From Eutreptiella sp. 'Long Island Sound 2002' (lineage: Eukaryota; Euglenozoa; Euglenophyceae; Eutreptiales; Eutreptiaceae), in contig CAXIWF010000149.1 in NCBI GenBank assembly GCA_964036045.1, positions 1-64,000 of the forward strand: DNA of 64,000 nt, written 5' to 3'. Below, piece after piece: positions 1 through 12,041 of the stretch. Below the pieces are notes generated by a model. The model was not told the origin of the DNA, did no database searches, and saw only the letters and a program-made list of their open reading frames with translations. Position 1 is the first letter of the stretch, and every line of letters begins with the position of its first letter. The position numbers and the translations under genes are program-made.

Positions 1-480
1 TTCCGAGAATTTTCCGAGAATTTTCCGAGAATTTTCCGGAAATTTTCCGAGAATTTTCTGAGAATTTTCCGAGAATTTTCTGAGAATTTTCCGAGATTTT
101 TCCGAGAATTTTTCGAGAATTTTCCGAGAATTTTCCGAGAATTTTCCGAGAATTTTCCGAGAATTTTCCGAGAATTTTCCCGAGAATTTTCCGAGAATTT
201 CCGAGAATTTTCCGAGAATTTTCCGAGAATTTCCGAGAATTTTCTGAGAATTTTCCGAGAATTTTCGGAGAATTTTCCGAGAATTTTCCGAGAATTTTCC
301 GAGAATTTTCCGAGAATTTTCCGAGAATTTCCGAGAATTTTCCGAGAATTTTCCGAGAATTTTCCAAGAATTTTCCGAGATTTTCCGGGAGTTTTCTGAG
401 AATTTTCCGAGAATTATCGGGGAATTTTCCGAGAATTTTCTGAGAATTTCCGAGAATTATCCGAGAATTTCCGAGAATTT
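1..480 (+). repeat. Variant-dense patch of the satellite at left end
   Basis: This patch holds unusually many non-consensus units for its length. They include CCGGAAA near 35, TCTGAG near 57, 88 and 242, a 10-bp TTTTCGAGAA near 111, a CCCGAG unit near 180, several 10-bp TTTCCGAGAA units (near 197, 228, 328 and 450-470), CGGAG near 265, CCAAG near 364 and a GATTTTCCGGGAG stretch near 380. Elsewhere, runs of more than ten perfect monomers are common. Higher divergence often marks the edge of an array or an older, less homogenised block, but the array continues to the window edge, so an edge cannot be shown. Confidence 0.6.
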
Positions 481-3400
481 TCTGAGAATTTTCCGAGAAT
501 TTTCCGAGAATTTTCCGAGAATTTTCCGAGAATTTTCCGAGAATTTTCCGAGAATTTTCTGAGAATTTTCCGAGAATTTTCCGACATTTTCCGAGAATTT
601 TCCGAGAATTTTCCGAGAATTTTCCGAGAATTTTCCGAGAATTTTCCGAGAATTTTCCGAGAATTTTCCGAGAATTTTCTGAGAATTTTCCGAGAATTTT
701 CCGAGAATTTTCCGAGATTTTTCCGAGAATTTTCCGAGAATTTTCCGAGAATTTTCCGAGAATTTTCCGAGAATTTTCCGAGAATTTTCCGAGAATTTTC
801 CGAGAATTTTCCGAGAATTTTCGACCGAGAATTTTCCGTCAATTTTCCGAGAATTTTACGAGAATTTTCCGAGAATTTTCCGAGAATTTTCCGAGAATTT
901 TCCGAGAATTTTCCGAGAATTTTCCGAGAATTTTCCGAGAATTTTCCGAGAATTTTCGGTCAATTTTCCGAGAATTTTCCGAGAATTTTCCGAGAATTTT
1001 CCGAGAATTTTCCGAGAATTTTCCGAGAATTTTCCGAGAATTTCCCGAGAATTTCCCGAGAATTTTCCGAGAATTTTCCGAGAATTTTCCGAGAATTTTC
1101 CGAGAATTTTCCGGAAATTTTCCGAGAATTTTCCGAGAATTTTCCGAGAATTTTCCGTCAATTTTCCGAGAATTTTCCGAGAATTTTCCGAGAATTTTCC
1201 GAGAATTTTCCGAGATTTTTCCGAGAATTTTCTGAGAATTTTCCGAGAATTTTCCGAGAATTTTCCGAGAATTTTCCGAGAATTTTCCGAGAATTTTCCG
1301 AGAATTTTCCGAGAATTTTCCGAGAATTTTCCGAGAATTTTCCGAGAATTTTCCGAGAATTTTCCGAGAATTTTCTGAGAATTTTCCGAGAATTTTCCGA
1401 GAGGTTTCCGAGATTTTTCCGAGAATTTTCCGAGAATTTTCCGAGAATTTTCCGAGAATTTTCCGAGATTTTTCCGAGAATTTTCCGAGAATTCTCCGAG
1501 AATTTGCCGAGAATTTTCCGAGAATTTTCCGAGAATTTTCCGTCAATTTTCCGAGAATTTTCCGAGAATTTTCCGAGAATTTTCCGAGAATTTTCGGAGA
1601 ATTTTCCGAGAATTTTCCGAGAATTTTCCGAGAATTTTCCGGGAAATTTCCGAGAATTTTCCGTCAATTTTCCGAGAATTTTCCGAGAATTTTCCGAGAA
1701 TTTTCCGAGAATTTTCCGAGAATTTTCCGAGAATTTTCCGAGAATTTTCCGAGAATTTTCCGAGAATTTTCCGAGAATTTTCCGAGAATTTTCCGAGAAT
1801 TTTCCGAGAATTTTCCGAGAATTTTCCGAGAATTTTCCGAGAATTTTCCGAGAATTTTCCGAGAATTTTCCGTCAATTTTCCGAGAATTTTCCGAGAATT
1901 TTCCGAGAATTTTCCGAGAATTTTCCGAGATTTTTCGAGAATTTTCTGAGAATTTTCCGAGAATTTTCCGAGAATTTTCCGAGAATTTTCCGAGAATTTT
2001 TCGAGAATTTTCCGAAAATTTTCCGAGAATTTTCCGAGAATTTTCCGAGATTTTTCCGAGAATTTTCCGAGAATTTTCCGAGAATTTTCCGAGAATTTTC
2101 CGAGAATTTTCCGAGAATTTTCCGACAATTTTCCGAGAACTTTCCGAGAATTTTCCGAGAATTTTCCGAGAATTTTCCGAGAATTTTCCGAGAATTTTCC
2201 GGGAATTTTCCGAGAATTTTCCGAGAATTTTCCGAGAGTTTTCCGAGAATTTTCCGAGAATTTTCCGAGAATTTTCCGTCAATTTTCCGAGAATTTTCCG
2301 AGAATTTTCCGAGAATTTTCCGAGATTTTTCCGAGAATTTTCCGAGAATTTTCCGAGAATTTTCCGAGAATTTTCCGAGAATTTTCCGAGAACTTTTCGA
2401 GAATTTTCCGAGAATTTTCCGAGATTTTTCCGAGAATTTTCCGAGAAGTTTCCGTCAATTTTCCGAGAATTTTCCGAGAATTTTCCGAGAATTTTCCGGG
2501 AATATTCCGAGAATTTTCCGAGAATTTTCCGAGAATTTTCCGAGAATTTTCCGAGAATTTTCCGAGAATTTTCCGAGAATTTTCCGAGAATTTTCCGAGA
2601 ATTTCCGAGAATTTTCCGAGAATTTTCCGGGAATTTTCCGAGAATTTTCCGAGAATTTTCCGGGAATTTTCCGAGAATTTTCCGAGAATTTTCCGAGAAT
2701 TTTCTGAGAATTTTCCGAGAATTTTCCGAGAATATTCCGAGAATTTTCCGAGAATTTTCCGAGAATTTTCCGAGAATTTTCCGAGAATTTTCCGAGAATT
2801 TTCCGAGAATTTTCCGAGAATTTTCCGTCAATTTTCCGAGAATTTTCCGAGAATTTTCCAAGAATTTTCCGAGAATTTTCCGAGAATTTTCCGAGAATTT
2901 TCCGAGAATTTTCCGAGAATTTTCCGAGAATTTTCTGAGAATTTTCCGAGAATTTTCCGAGAATTTTCCGAGAATTTTCCGAGAATTTTCCGAGAATTTT
3001 CCGAGAATTTTCCGAGAATTTTTCCCAGAATTTTCCGAGAATTTTCCGAGAATTTTCCGAGAATTTTCCGAGAATTTTTCCGGGAATTTTCCGAGAATTT
3101 TCCGAGAATTTTCTGAGAATTTTCCGAGAATTTTCCGAGAATTTTCTGAGAATTTTCCGAGAATTATCCGAGAATTTCCGAGAATTTTCTGAGAATTTTC
3201 CGAGAATTTTCCGAGAATTTTCCGAGAATTTTCCGAGAATTTTCCGAGAATTTTCCGAGATTTTCTGAGAATTTTCCGAGAATTTTCCGAGAATTTTCCG
3301 AGAATTTTCCGAGAATTTTCCGAGAATTTTCCGAGAATTTTCCGAGAATTTTCCGAGAATTTTCCAAGAATTTTCCGAGAATTTTCTGAGAATTTTCCGA

Positions 3401-4148
3401 GAATTTTCCGAGAATTTTCCGAGATTTTTCCGAGAATTTTCCGAGAATTTTCCGAGAATTTTCCGAGAATTTTCCGAGATTTTTCCGAGAATTTTCCGAG
3501 AATTTTCCGAGAATTTTCCGAGAATTTTCCGAGAATTTTCCGAGAATTTTCCGTCATTTTTCCGAGAATTTTCCGAGAATTTTCCGAGAATTTTCCGAGA
3601 ATTTTCCGAGAATTTTCCGAGAATTTTCCGAGAATATTCCAGGAATTTTCCGAGAATTTTCCGAGAATTTTCCGAGAATTTTCCGAGAATTTTCCGAGAA
3701 TTTTCCGAGAATTTTCCGAGAATTTTCCGAGAATTTTCCGAGAATTTTCCGAGAATTTTCCGTCAATTTTCCGAGAATTTTCCGAGAATTTTCCGAGAAT
3801 TTTCCGAGAATTTTCCGAGATTTTTCCGAGAATTTTCTGAGAATTTTCCGAGAATTTTCCGAGAATTTTCCGAGAATTTTCCGAGAATCTTCCGAGAATT
3901 TTCCGAAAATTTTCCGAGAATTTTCCGAGAATTTTCCGAGATTTTTCCGAGAATTTTCCGAGAATTTCCGAGAATTTTCCGAGAATTTTTCCGAGAATTT
4001 TCCGAGAACTTTCCGAGAATTTTCCGAGAATTTTCCGAGAATTTTCCGAGAATTTTCCGAGAATTTTCCGGGAATTTTTCCGAGAATTTTCCGAGAATTT
4101 TCCGAGAGTTTTCCCAGAATTTTCCGAGAATTTTCCGAGAATTTTCCG

Positions 4149-4983
4149 TCAATTTTCCGAGAATTTTCCGAGAATTTTCCGAGATTTTTCCGAGAATTTT
4201 CCGAGAATTTTCCGAGAATTTTCCGACAATTTTCCGAGAATTTTCCGGAAATTTTCCGAGAATTTTCGAGAATTTTCCGAGAATTTTCCGAGAACTTTCC
4301 GAGAATTTTCCGAGAATTTTCCGAGAATTTTCCGAGAATTTTCCGAGAAGATTTCCGTCAATTTTCCGAGAATTTTCCGAGAATTTTCCGAGAATTTTCC
4401 GAGAATTTTCTGAGAATTTTCTGAGAATTTTCCGAGAGTTTTCCGAGAATTTTCCGAGAATTTTCCGAGAATTTTCCGAGAATTTTCCGAGAATTTTCCG
4501 AGAATTTTCCGAGAATTTTCCGAGAATTTTCCGAGAATTTTCCGAGAATTTTCTGAGAATTTTCCGAGAATTTTCCGAGAATATTCCGAGAATTTTCCGA
4601 GAATTTTCCGAGAATTTTCCGAGAATTTTCCGAGAATTTTCCGAGAATTTTCCGAGAATTTTCCGAGAATTTTCCGAGAGTTTTCCGTCAATTTTCCGAG
4701 AATTTTCCGAGAATTTTCCGAGAATTTTCCGAGAATTTTTGTGAATTTTCCGAGAATTTTCGGAGAATTTTCCGAGAATTTTCCGAGAATTTTCCGAGAA
4801 TTATCCGAGAATTTCCGAGAATTTTCTGAGAATTTTCCGAGAATTTTCCGAGAATTTTCCGAGAATTTTCCGAGAATTTTCCGAGAATTTTCCGAGAATT
4901 TTCCGAGAATTTTCCGAGAATTTTCCGAGAATTTTCCGAGAATTTTCCGAGAATTTTCCGGAAATTTTCCGAGAATTTTCTGA
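4149..4983 (+). repeat. Segmental repeat S, copy 1
   Basis: This is an ordered set of variants running from a GTCAA unit at the left, through a second GTCAA unit near 4346 next to an AAG variant, an ATATTCC unit near 4580, a GTCAA unit near 4687 and a TTTTTGTGAATTTTCC junction at 4736-4750, to the CCGGAAA unit near 4950. The same order and the same 592-bp spacing between the left edge and the GTGAATT junction recur at 9124 and 20405. Confidence 0.8.
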
Positions 4984-5162
4984 GAATTTTCCGAGAATTT
5001 TCCGAGAATTTTCCGAGAATTTTCCGAGAATTTTCCGAGAATTTTCCGAGAATTTTCCGAGAATTTTCTGAGAATTTTCCGAGAATTTTCCGAGAATTTT
5101 CTGAGAATTTTCCGAGAATTTTCCGAGAATTTTCCGAGAATTTTCTGAGAATTTTCCGAGAA

Positions 5163-5688
5163 TTATCCGAGAATTTCCGAGAATTTTCTGAGAATTTTCC
5201 GAGAATTTTACGAGAATTTTCCGAGAATTTTCCGAGAATTTTCCGAGAATTTCCGAGAATTTTCTGAGAATTTTCCCGAGAATTTTCCGAGAATTTTCCG
5301 AGAATTTTCCGAGAATTTTCCGAGAATTTTCCGAGAATTTTGCGAGAATTTTCCGAGAATTTTCCGAGAATTTTCTGAGAATTTTCCGAGAATTTTCCGA
5401 GAATTTTCTGAGAATTTTCCGAGAATTATCCGAGAATTTCCGAGAATTTTCTGAGAATTTTCCGAGAATTTTACGAGAATTTTCCGAGAATTTTCCGAGA
5501 ATTTTCCGAGAATTCTCCGAGAATTTTCTGAGAATTTTCCGAGAATTTTCCGAGAATTTTCCGAGAATTTTCCGAGAATTTTCCGAGAATTTTCCGAGAA
5601 TTTTGCGAGAATTTTCCGAGAATTTTCCGAGAATTTTCTGAGAATTTTCGGAGAATTTTCCGAGAATTTTCTGAGAATTTTCCGAGAA
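5163..5688 (+). repeat. Two tandem copies of a 263-bp higher-order unit
   Basis: The marker TTATCCGAGAA starts at 5163, 5426 and 5689, exactly 263 bp apart (23 monomers of 11 bp plus one of 10 bp). Each marker is followed by a 10-bp TTTCCGAGAA unit, a TTTTCTGAGAA unit, one consensus unit and the rare TTTTACGAGAA unit. A TTTTGCGAGAA variant and two further TCTGAG units recur at matching places in both full copies. Copy one carries a compensating 10-bp/12-bp pair where copy two has TTCTCCGAGAA. A third, partial copy starts at 5689 and then diverges. Confidence 0.88.
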
Positions 5689-6734
5689 TTATCCGAGAAT
5701 TTCCGAGAATTTTCTGAGAATTTTCCGAGAATTTTACGAGAATTTTCCGAGAATTTTCTGAGAATTTTCCGAGAATTTTCCGAGAATTTTCCGAGAATTT
5801 TCCGAGAATTTTCCGAGAATTTTCCGAGAATTTTCCGAGAATTTTCCGAGAATTTTCCGAGAATTTTCTGAGAATTTTCCGAGAATTTTCCGAGAATTTT
5901 CCGAGATTTTTCCGAGAATTTTCCGAGAATTTTCCGAGAATTTTCCGAGATTTTTCCGAGAATTTTCCGAGAATTTTCCGAGAATTTTCCGAGAATTTTC
6001 CGAGAATTTTCCGAGAATTTTCCGTCAATTTTCCGAGAATTTTCCGAGAATTTTCCAAGAATTTTCCGAGAATTTTCCGAGAATGTTCCGAGAATTTTCC
6101 GAGAATTTTCCGAGAATTTTCCGTGAATTTTCCGAGAATTTTCCGAGAATTTTCCGAGAATTTTCCGAGAATTTTCCGAGAATTTTCCGAGAATTTTCCG
6201 TTAATTTTCCGAGAATTTTCCGAGAATTTTCCGAGAATTTTCCGAGAATTTTCTGAGAATTTTCTGAGAATTTTCCGAGAATTTTCCAAGAATTTTCCGA
6301 GAATTTTCCGAGAATTTTCCGAGAATTTTCCGAGAATTTTCCGAGAATTTTCCGAGATTTTTCCGAGAATTTTCCGAGAATTTTCCGAGAATTTTCTGAG
6401 AATTTTCCGAGAAATTTCCGAGAATTTTCCGAGAATTTTCCGAGAATTTGCCGAGAATTTTCCGAGAATTTTCCGAGAATTTTCCGAGAATTTTCCGAGA
6501 ATTTTCCGAGAATTTTCCGAGAATTTTCCGAGAATTTTCTGAGAATTTTCGGAGAATTTTCCGAGAATTTTCCGACAATTTTCCGAGAATTTTCCGAGAA
6601 TTTTCCGAGAATTTCCGAGAATCTTCCGAGAATTTTCTGAGAATTTTCCGAGAATTCTCCGAGAATTTTCCGAGATTTTTCCGAGAATTTTCCGAGAATT
6701 TTCCGAGAATTTTCCGAGAATTTTCCGAGAATTT

Positions 6735-8256
6735 GCCGAGAATTTTCCGAGAATTTTCGGAGAATTTTCCGAGAATTTTCCGAGAATTTTCCGAGAATTT
6801 TCCGAGAATTTTCCGAGAATTTTCCGAGAATTTTCCGAGAATTTTCCGAGAATTTTCCCAGAATTTTCCGAGAATTTTCCGAGAATTTTCCGAGAATTTT
6901 CCGAGAATTTTCCGGGAATTTTCCGAGAATTTTCTGAGAATTTTCCGAGAATTTTCCGAGAATTTTCCGAGAATTTTCCGAGAATTTTCCGAGAATTTTC
7001 CGAGAATTTTCCGAGAATTTTCCGAGAATTTTCCGAGAATTTTCCGAGAATTTTCGGAGAATTTTCGGAGAATTTTCCGAGAATTTTCCGAGAATTTTCT
7101 GAGAATTTTCCGAGAATTTTCCGAGAATTTTCTGAGAATTTTCCGAGAATTATCCGAGAATTTCCGAGAATTTTCTGAGAATTTTCCGAGAATTTTCCGG
7201 GAATTTTCCGAGAATTTTCCGAGAATTTTCCGAGAATTTTCCGAGAATTTTCCGAGAATTTTCCGAGAATTTTCCGAGAATTTTCCGAGAATTTTCCGAG
7301 AATTTTCTGAGAATTTTCCGAGAATTTTCCGGAAATTTTCCGAGAATTTTCTGAGAACTTTCCGAGAATTTTCCGATAATTTTCCGAGAATTTTCCGAGA
7401 ATTTTCCGAGAATTTTCCGAGAATTTTCCGAGAATTTTCCGAAAATTTTCCGAGAATTTTCCGAGAATTTTCCGAGAATTTTCCGAGAATTTTCCGAGAA
7501 TTTTCCGAGAATTTTCCGAGAATTTTCCGAGAATTTTCCGAGAATTTTCCGAGAATTTTCCGAGAATTTTCCGTCAATTTTCCGAGAATTTTCCGAGAAT
7601 TTTCCGAGAATTTTCCGAGAATTTTCTGAGAATTTTCTGAGAATTTTCCGAGAATTTTCCAAGAATTTTCCGAGAATTTTCCGAGAATTTTCCGAGAATT
7701 TTCCGAGAATTTTATGAGAATATTCCGAGATTTTTCCGAGAATTTTCCGAGAATTTTCCGAGAATTTTCCGAGAATTTTCCGAGAATTTTCCGAGAATTT
7801 TCCGAGAACTTTCCGAGAATTTTCCGAGAATTTTCCGAGAATTTTCCGGGAATTTTCCGAGAATTTTCCGAGAATTTTCCGAGAATTTTCCGAGAATTTT
7901 CCGAGAATTTTCCGAGAATTTTCCGTCAATTTTCCGAGAATTTTCCGAGAATTTTCCGAGGATTTTCCGAGAATTTTCTGAGAATTTTCCGAGAATTTTC
8001 CGAGAATTTTCCGAGAATTTTCCGAGAATTTTCCGAGAATTTTCCGAGAATTTTCCGGAAATTTTCCGAGAATTTTCTGAGAATTTTCCGAGAATTTTCC
8101 GAGAATTTTCCGAGAATTTTCCGAGAATTTTCCGAGAATTTTCCGAGAATTTTCCGAGAATTTTCCCAGAATTTTCCGAGAATTTTCCGAGAATTTTCCG
8201 AGAATTTTCCGAGAATTTTCCGGGAATTTTCCGAGAATTTTCCGAGAATTTTCTGA
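6735..8256 (+). repeat. Higher-order module M, copy 1
   Basis: This module is defined by four rare variants in fixed order: TTTGCCGAG (G at 6735), TTATCC at 7150 (+415 bp), GTCAA at 7573 (+423 bp) and TATGAGAATATTCC with its ATG at 7714 (+141 bp). The same order recurs at 16236, 25451 and 28199. The 141-bp step is identical in all four, the 415-bp step is identical in three and 10 bp longer in the copy at 16236, and the third step is 423 or 412 bp, differing by exactly one monomer. The ATG-containing marker opens a frame only by chance and is not treated as a gene start. Confidence 0.85.
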
Positions 8257-9123
8257 GAATTTTCCGAGAATTTTCCGAGAATTTTCTGACAATTTTCCGA
8301 GAATTATCCGAGAATTTCCGAGAATTTTCTGAGAATTTTCCGAGAATTTTCCGAGAATTTTCCGAGAATGTTCCGAGAATTTTCCGAGAATTTTCCGAGA
8401 ATTTTCTGAGAATTTTCCGAGAATTTTCCGAGATTTTTCCGAGAATTTTCCGAGAATTTTCCGAGAATTTTCCGAGAATTTTCCGAGAATTTTCCGAGAA
8501 TTTTCCGTCATTTTTCCGAGAATTTTCCGAGAATTTTCCGAGAATTTTCCGAGAATTTTCCGAGAATTTTCCGAGAATTTTCCGAGAATTTTCCGAGAAT
8601 TTTCCGAAAAATTTCCGAGAATTTTCCGAGAATTTTCCGAGAATTTTCCGAGAATTTTCCGAGAATTTTCCGAGAATTTTCCGAGAATTTTCCGAGAATT
8701 TTCCGAGAATTTTCCGAGAATTTTCCGAGAATTTTCCGTCAATTTTCCGAGAATTTTCCGAGAATTTTCCGAGAATTTTACGAGAATTTTCCGAGATTTT
8801 TCCGAGAATTTTCTGAGAATTTTCCGAGAATTTTCCGAGAATTTTCCGAGAATTTTCCGAGAATCTTCCGAGAATTTTCCGAAAATTTTCCGAGAATTTT
8901 CCGAGAATTTTCCGAGATTTTTCCGAGAATTTTCCGAGAATTTTCCGAGAATTTTCCGAGAATTTTCCGAGAATTTTCCGAGAACTTTCCGAGAATTTTC
9001 CGAGAATTTTCCGAGAATTTTCCGAGAATTTTCCGAGAATTTTCCGGGAATTTTCCGAGAATTTTCCGAGAATTTTCCGAGAGTTTTCCCAGAATTTTCC
9101 GAGAATTTTCCGAGAATTTTCCG

Positions 9124-9958
9124 TCAATTTTCCGAGAATTTTCCGAGAATTTTCCGAGATTTTTCCGAGAATCTTCCGAGAACTTTCCGAGAATTTTCCG
9201 AGACTTTTCCGAGAATTTTCCGGAAATTTTCCGAGAATTTTCCGAGAATTTTCCGAGAATTTTCCGAGAACTTTCCGAGAATTTTCCGAGAATTTTCCGA
9301 GAATTTTCCGAGAATTTTCCGAGAAGTTTCCGTCAATTTTCCGAGAATTTTCCGAGAATTTTCCGAGAATTTTCCGAGAATTTTCTGAGAATTTTCTGAG
9401 AATTTTCCGAGAGTTTTCCGAGAATTTTCCGAGAATTTTCCGAGAATTTTCCGAGAATTTTCCGAGAATTTTCCGAGAATTTTCCGAAAATTTTCCGAGA
9501 ATTTTCCGAGAATTTTCCGAGAATTTTCTGAGAATTTTCCGAGAATTTTCCGAGAATATTCCGAGAATTTTCCGAGAATTTTCTGAGAATTTTCCGAGAA
9601 TTTTCCGAGAATTTTCGGAGAATTTTCCGAGAATTTTCCGAGAATTTTCCGAGAGTTTTCCGTCAATTTTCCGAGAATTTTCCGAGAATTTTCCGAGAAT
9701 TTTCCGAGAATTTTTGTGAATTTTCCGAGAATTTTCCGAGAATTTTCCGAGAATTTTCCGAGAATTTTCCGAGAATCATCCGAGAATTTCCGAGAATTTT
9801 CTGAGAATTTTCCGAGAATTTTCCGAGAATTTTCCGAGAATTTTCCGAGAATTTTCCGAGAATTTTCCGAGAATTTTCCGAGAATTTTCCGAGAATTTTC
9901 CGAGAATTTTCCGAGAATTTTCCGAGAATTTTCCGGAAATTTTCCGAGAATTTTCTGA
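9124..9958 (+). repeat. Segmental repeat S, copy 2
   Basis: It copies 4149-4983 at an offset of 4,975 bp. The GTGAATT junction is at 9716, again 592 bp from the left edge. Scattered substitutions separate the copies, for example CATCC here (near 9778) where copy 1 has TTATCC. Confidence 0.8.
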
Positions 9959-11309
9959 GAATTTTCCGAGAATTTTCCGAGAATTTTCCGAGAATTTTCC
10001 GAGAATTTTCCGAGAATTTTCCGAGAATTTTCCGAGAATTTTCCGAGAATTTTCTGAGAATTTTCCGAGAATTTTCCGAGAATTTTCTGAGAATTTTCCG
10101 AGAATTATCCGAGAATTTCCGAGAATTTTCTGAGAATTTTCCGAGAATTTTCCGAGAATTTTCGGAGAATTTTCCGAGAATATTCCGAGAATTTTCCGAG
10201 AATTTTCCGAGAATTTTCCGAGAATTTTCGGAGAATTTTCCGAGAATTTTCCGAGAATTTTCTGAGAATTTTCCGAGAATTTTCCGAGAATTTTCTGAGA
10301 ATTTTCCGAGAATTATCCGAGAATTTCCGAGAATTTTCTGAGTATTTTCCGAGAATTATCCGAGAATTTTCCGAGAATTTTCCGAGAATTTTCCGAGAAT
10401 TTTCCGAGAATTTTCCGAGAATGTTCCGAGAATTTTCCGAGAATTTTCCGAGAATTTTCCGAGAATTTTCCGAGAATTTTCCGAGAATTTTCCGAGAATT
10501 TTCTGAGAATTTTCCGAGAATTTTCCGAGAATTTTCCGAGAATTTTCCGAGAATTTTCTGAGAATTTTCCGAGAATTTTCCGAGAATTTTCCGAGAATTT
10601 TCCGAGAATTTTTCGAGAATTTTCCGAGAATTTTCCGAGAATTTTCCGTCAATTTTCCGAGAATTTTCCGAGAATTTTCCGAGAATTTTCCGAGAATTTT
10701 CCGAGAATTTTCCGAGAATTTTCCGAGAATTTTCGGAGAATTTTCCGAGAATTTTCCGAGAATTTTCCGAGAATTTTCCGAGAATTTTCCGAGAATTTTC
10801 CGAGAATTTTCCGAGAATTTTCCGTCAATTTTCCGAGAATTTTCCGAGAATTTTCCGAGAATTTTCCGAGAATTTTCTGAGAATTTTCTGAGAATTTTCC
10901 GAGAATTTTCCAAGAATTTTCTGAGAATTTTCCGAGAATTTTCCGAGAATTTTCCGAGAATTTTATGAGAATATTCCAAGAATTTTCCGAGATTTTTCCG
11001 AGAATTTTCCGAGAATTTTCCGAGAATTTTCCGAGAATTTTCCGAGAATTTTCCGAGAATTTTCCGAGAACTTTCCGAGAATTTTCTGAGAATTTTCTGA
11101 GAATTTTCCGAGAATTTTCTGAGAATTTTCCGAGAATTTTCCGAGAATTTTCCGAGAATTTTCCGAGAATTTTCCGAGATTTTTCCGAGAATTTTCCGGA
11201 AATTTTCCGAGAATTTTCTGAGAATTTTCCGAGAATTTTCCGAGAATTTTCCGAGAATTTTCCGAGAATTTTCCGAGAATTTTCCGAGAATTTTCCGAGA
11301 ATTTTCTGA
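9716..11309 (+). repeat. Higher-order repeat of about 2.3 kb, copy 1
   Basis: Variants here match 12042-13616 in order: GTGAATT at 9716, CATCC near 9778, the TTATCC pair at 10105 and 10313, TGAGTATTTTCC near 10340 and TATGAGAATATTCC at 10965. The offset to the second copy is 2,326 bp at the left end and 2,307 bp at the right end. The 19-bp change equals two lost monomers plus a 3-bp GAG insertion in the second copy. Confidence 0.83.
10105..10312 (+). repeat. 208-bp cassette between TTATCC markers
   Basis: TTATCC markers start at 10105 and 10313, 208 bp apart (18 x 11 + 10). The downstream marker is followed by the rare TTTTCTGAGTATTTTCC unit. The same 208-bp spacing and TGAGTATT follow-up occur at 12431, 21376 and 22868. 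Confidence 0.85.
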
Positions 11310-11356
11310 GAATTTTCCGAGAATTTTCCGAGAATTTTCTGAGAATTTTCCGAGAA

Positions 11357-11619
11357 TTATCCGAGAATTTCCGAGAATTTTCTGAGAATTTTCCGAGAAT
11401 TTTACGAGAATTTTCCGAGAATTTTCCGAGAATTTTCCGAGAATTTTCCGAGAATTTTCTGAGAATTTTCCGAGAATTTTCCGAGAATTTTCCGAGAATT
11501 TTCCGAGAATTTTCCGAGAATTTTCCGAGATTTTTCCGAGAATTTTCCGAGAATTTTCCGAGAATTTTCTGAGAATTTTCCGAGAATTTTCCGAGAATTT
11601 TCTGAGAATTTTCCGAGAA
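11357..11619 (+). repeat. 263-bp cassette between TTATCC markers
   Basis: TTATCC markers at 11357 and 11620 are 263 bp apart, with TTTTACGAGAA just after the first marker. After the second marker there is TTTTACGAGAA followed by a CAGAG variant, which is also seen after 13927 and 24360. Confidence 0.85.
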
Positions 11620-12041
11620 TTATCCGAGAATTTCCGAGAATTTTCTGAGAATTTTCCGAGAATTTTACGAGAATTTTCAGAGAATTTTCTGAGAATTTTC
11701 CGAGAATTTTCCGAGAATTTTCTGAGAATTTTCCGAGAATTTTCCGAGAATTTTCCGTGAATTTTCCGAGAATTTTCCGAGAATTTTCCGAGAATTTTCC
11801 GAGAATTTTCTGAGAATTTTCCGAGAATTTTCCGAGAATTTTCCGAGAATTTTCTGAGAATTTTCCGAGAATTTTCCGAGAATATTCCGAGAATTTTCCG
11901 AGAATTTTCTGAGAATTTTCCGAGAATTTTCCGAGAATTTTCGGAGAATTTTCCGAGAATTTTCCGAGAATTTTCCGAGAGTTTTCCGTCAATTTTCCGA
12001 GAATTTTCCGAGAATTTTCCGAGAATTTTCCGAGAATTTTT

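Noticed and set aside
1504-3192. Plus-strand open frames reading ENFPRIFREFS repeats (for example 562 codons here, 466 at 15289-16689)
   Set aside because: Same artefact in the other orientation; several overlap equally long frames on the minus strand. They end simply where a TCTGAG monomer puts TGA in frame.
3554-4691. Chain of minus-strand frames overlapping by 4 bp (3554-3766, 3763-4152, 4149-4691), resembling translational coupling in an operon
   Set aside because: Each 4-bp TTGA overlap is produced automatically by one GTCAA monomer, which holds both a TTG and a TGA. It is not evidence of an operon.
5163-5180. TTATCC/TATGAG stretches as bacterial -10-like promoter elements
   Set aside because: They are single-base variants of the monomer with no matching -35 element or downstream gene.
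7714-8256. ATG-initiated frame at the TATGAG marker, repeated at 17225 and 18819 with the same length
   Set aside because: The equal lengths reflect duplicated satellite segments, not a conserved gene family; the content is only the 11-residue repeat.
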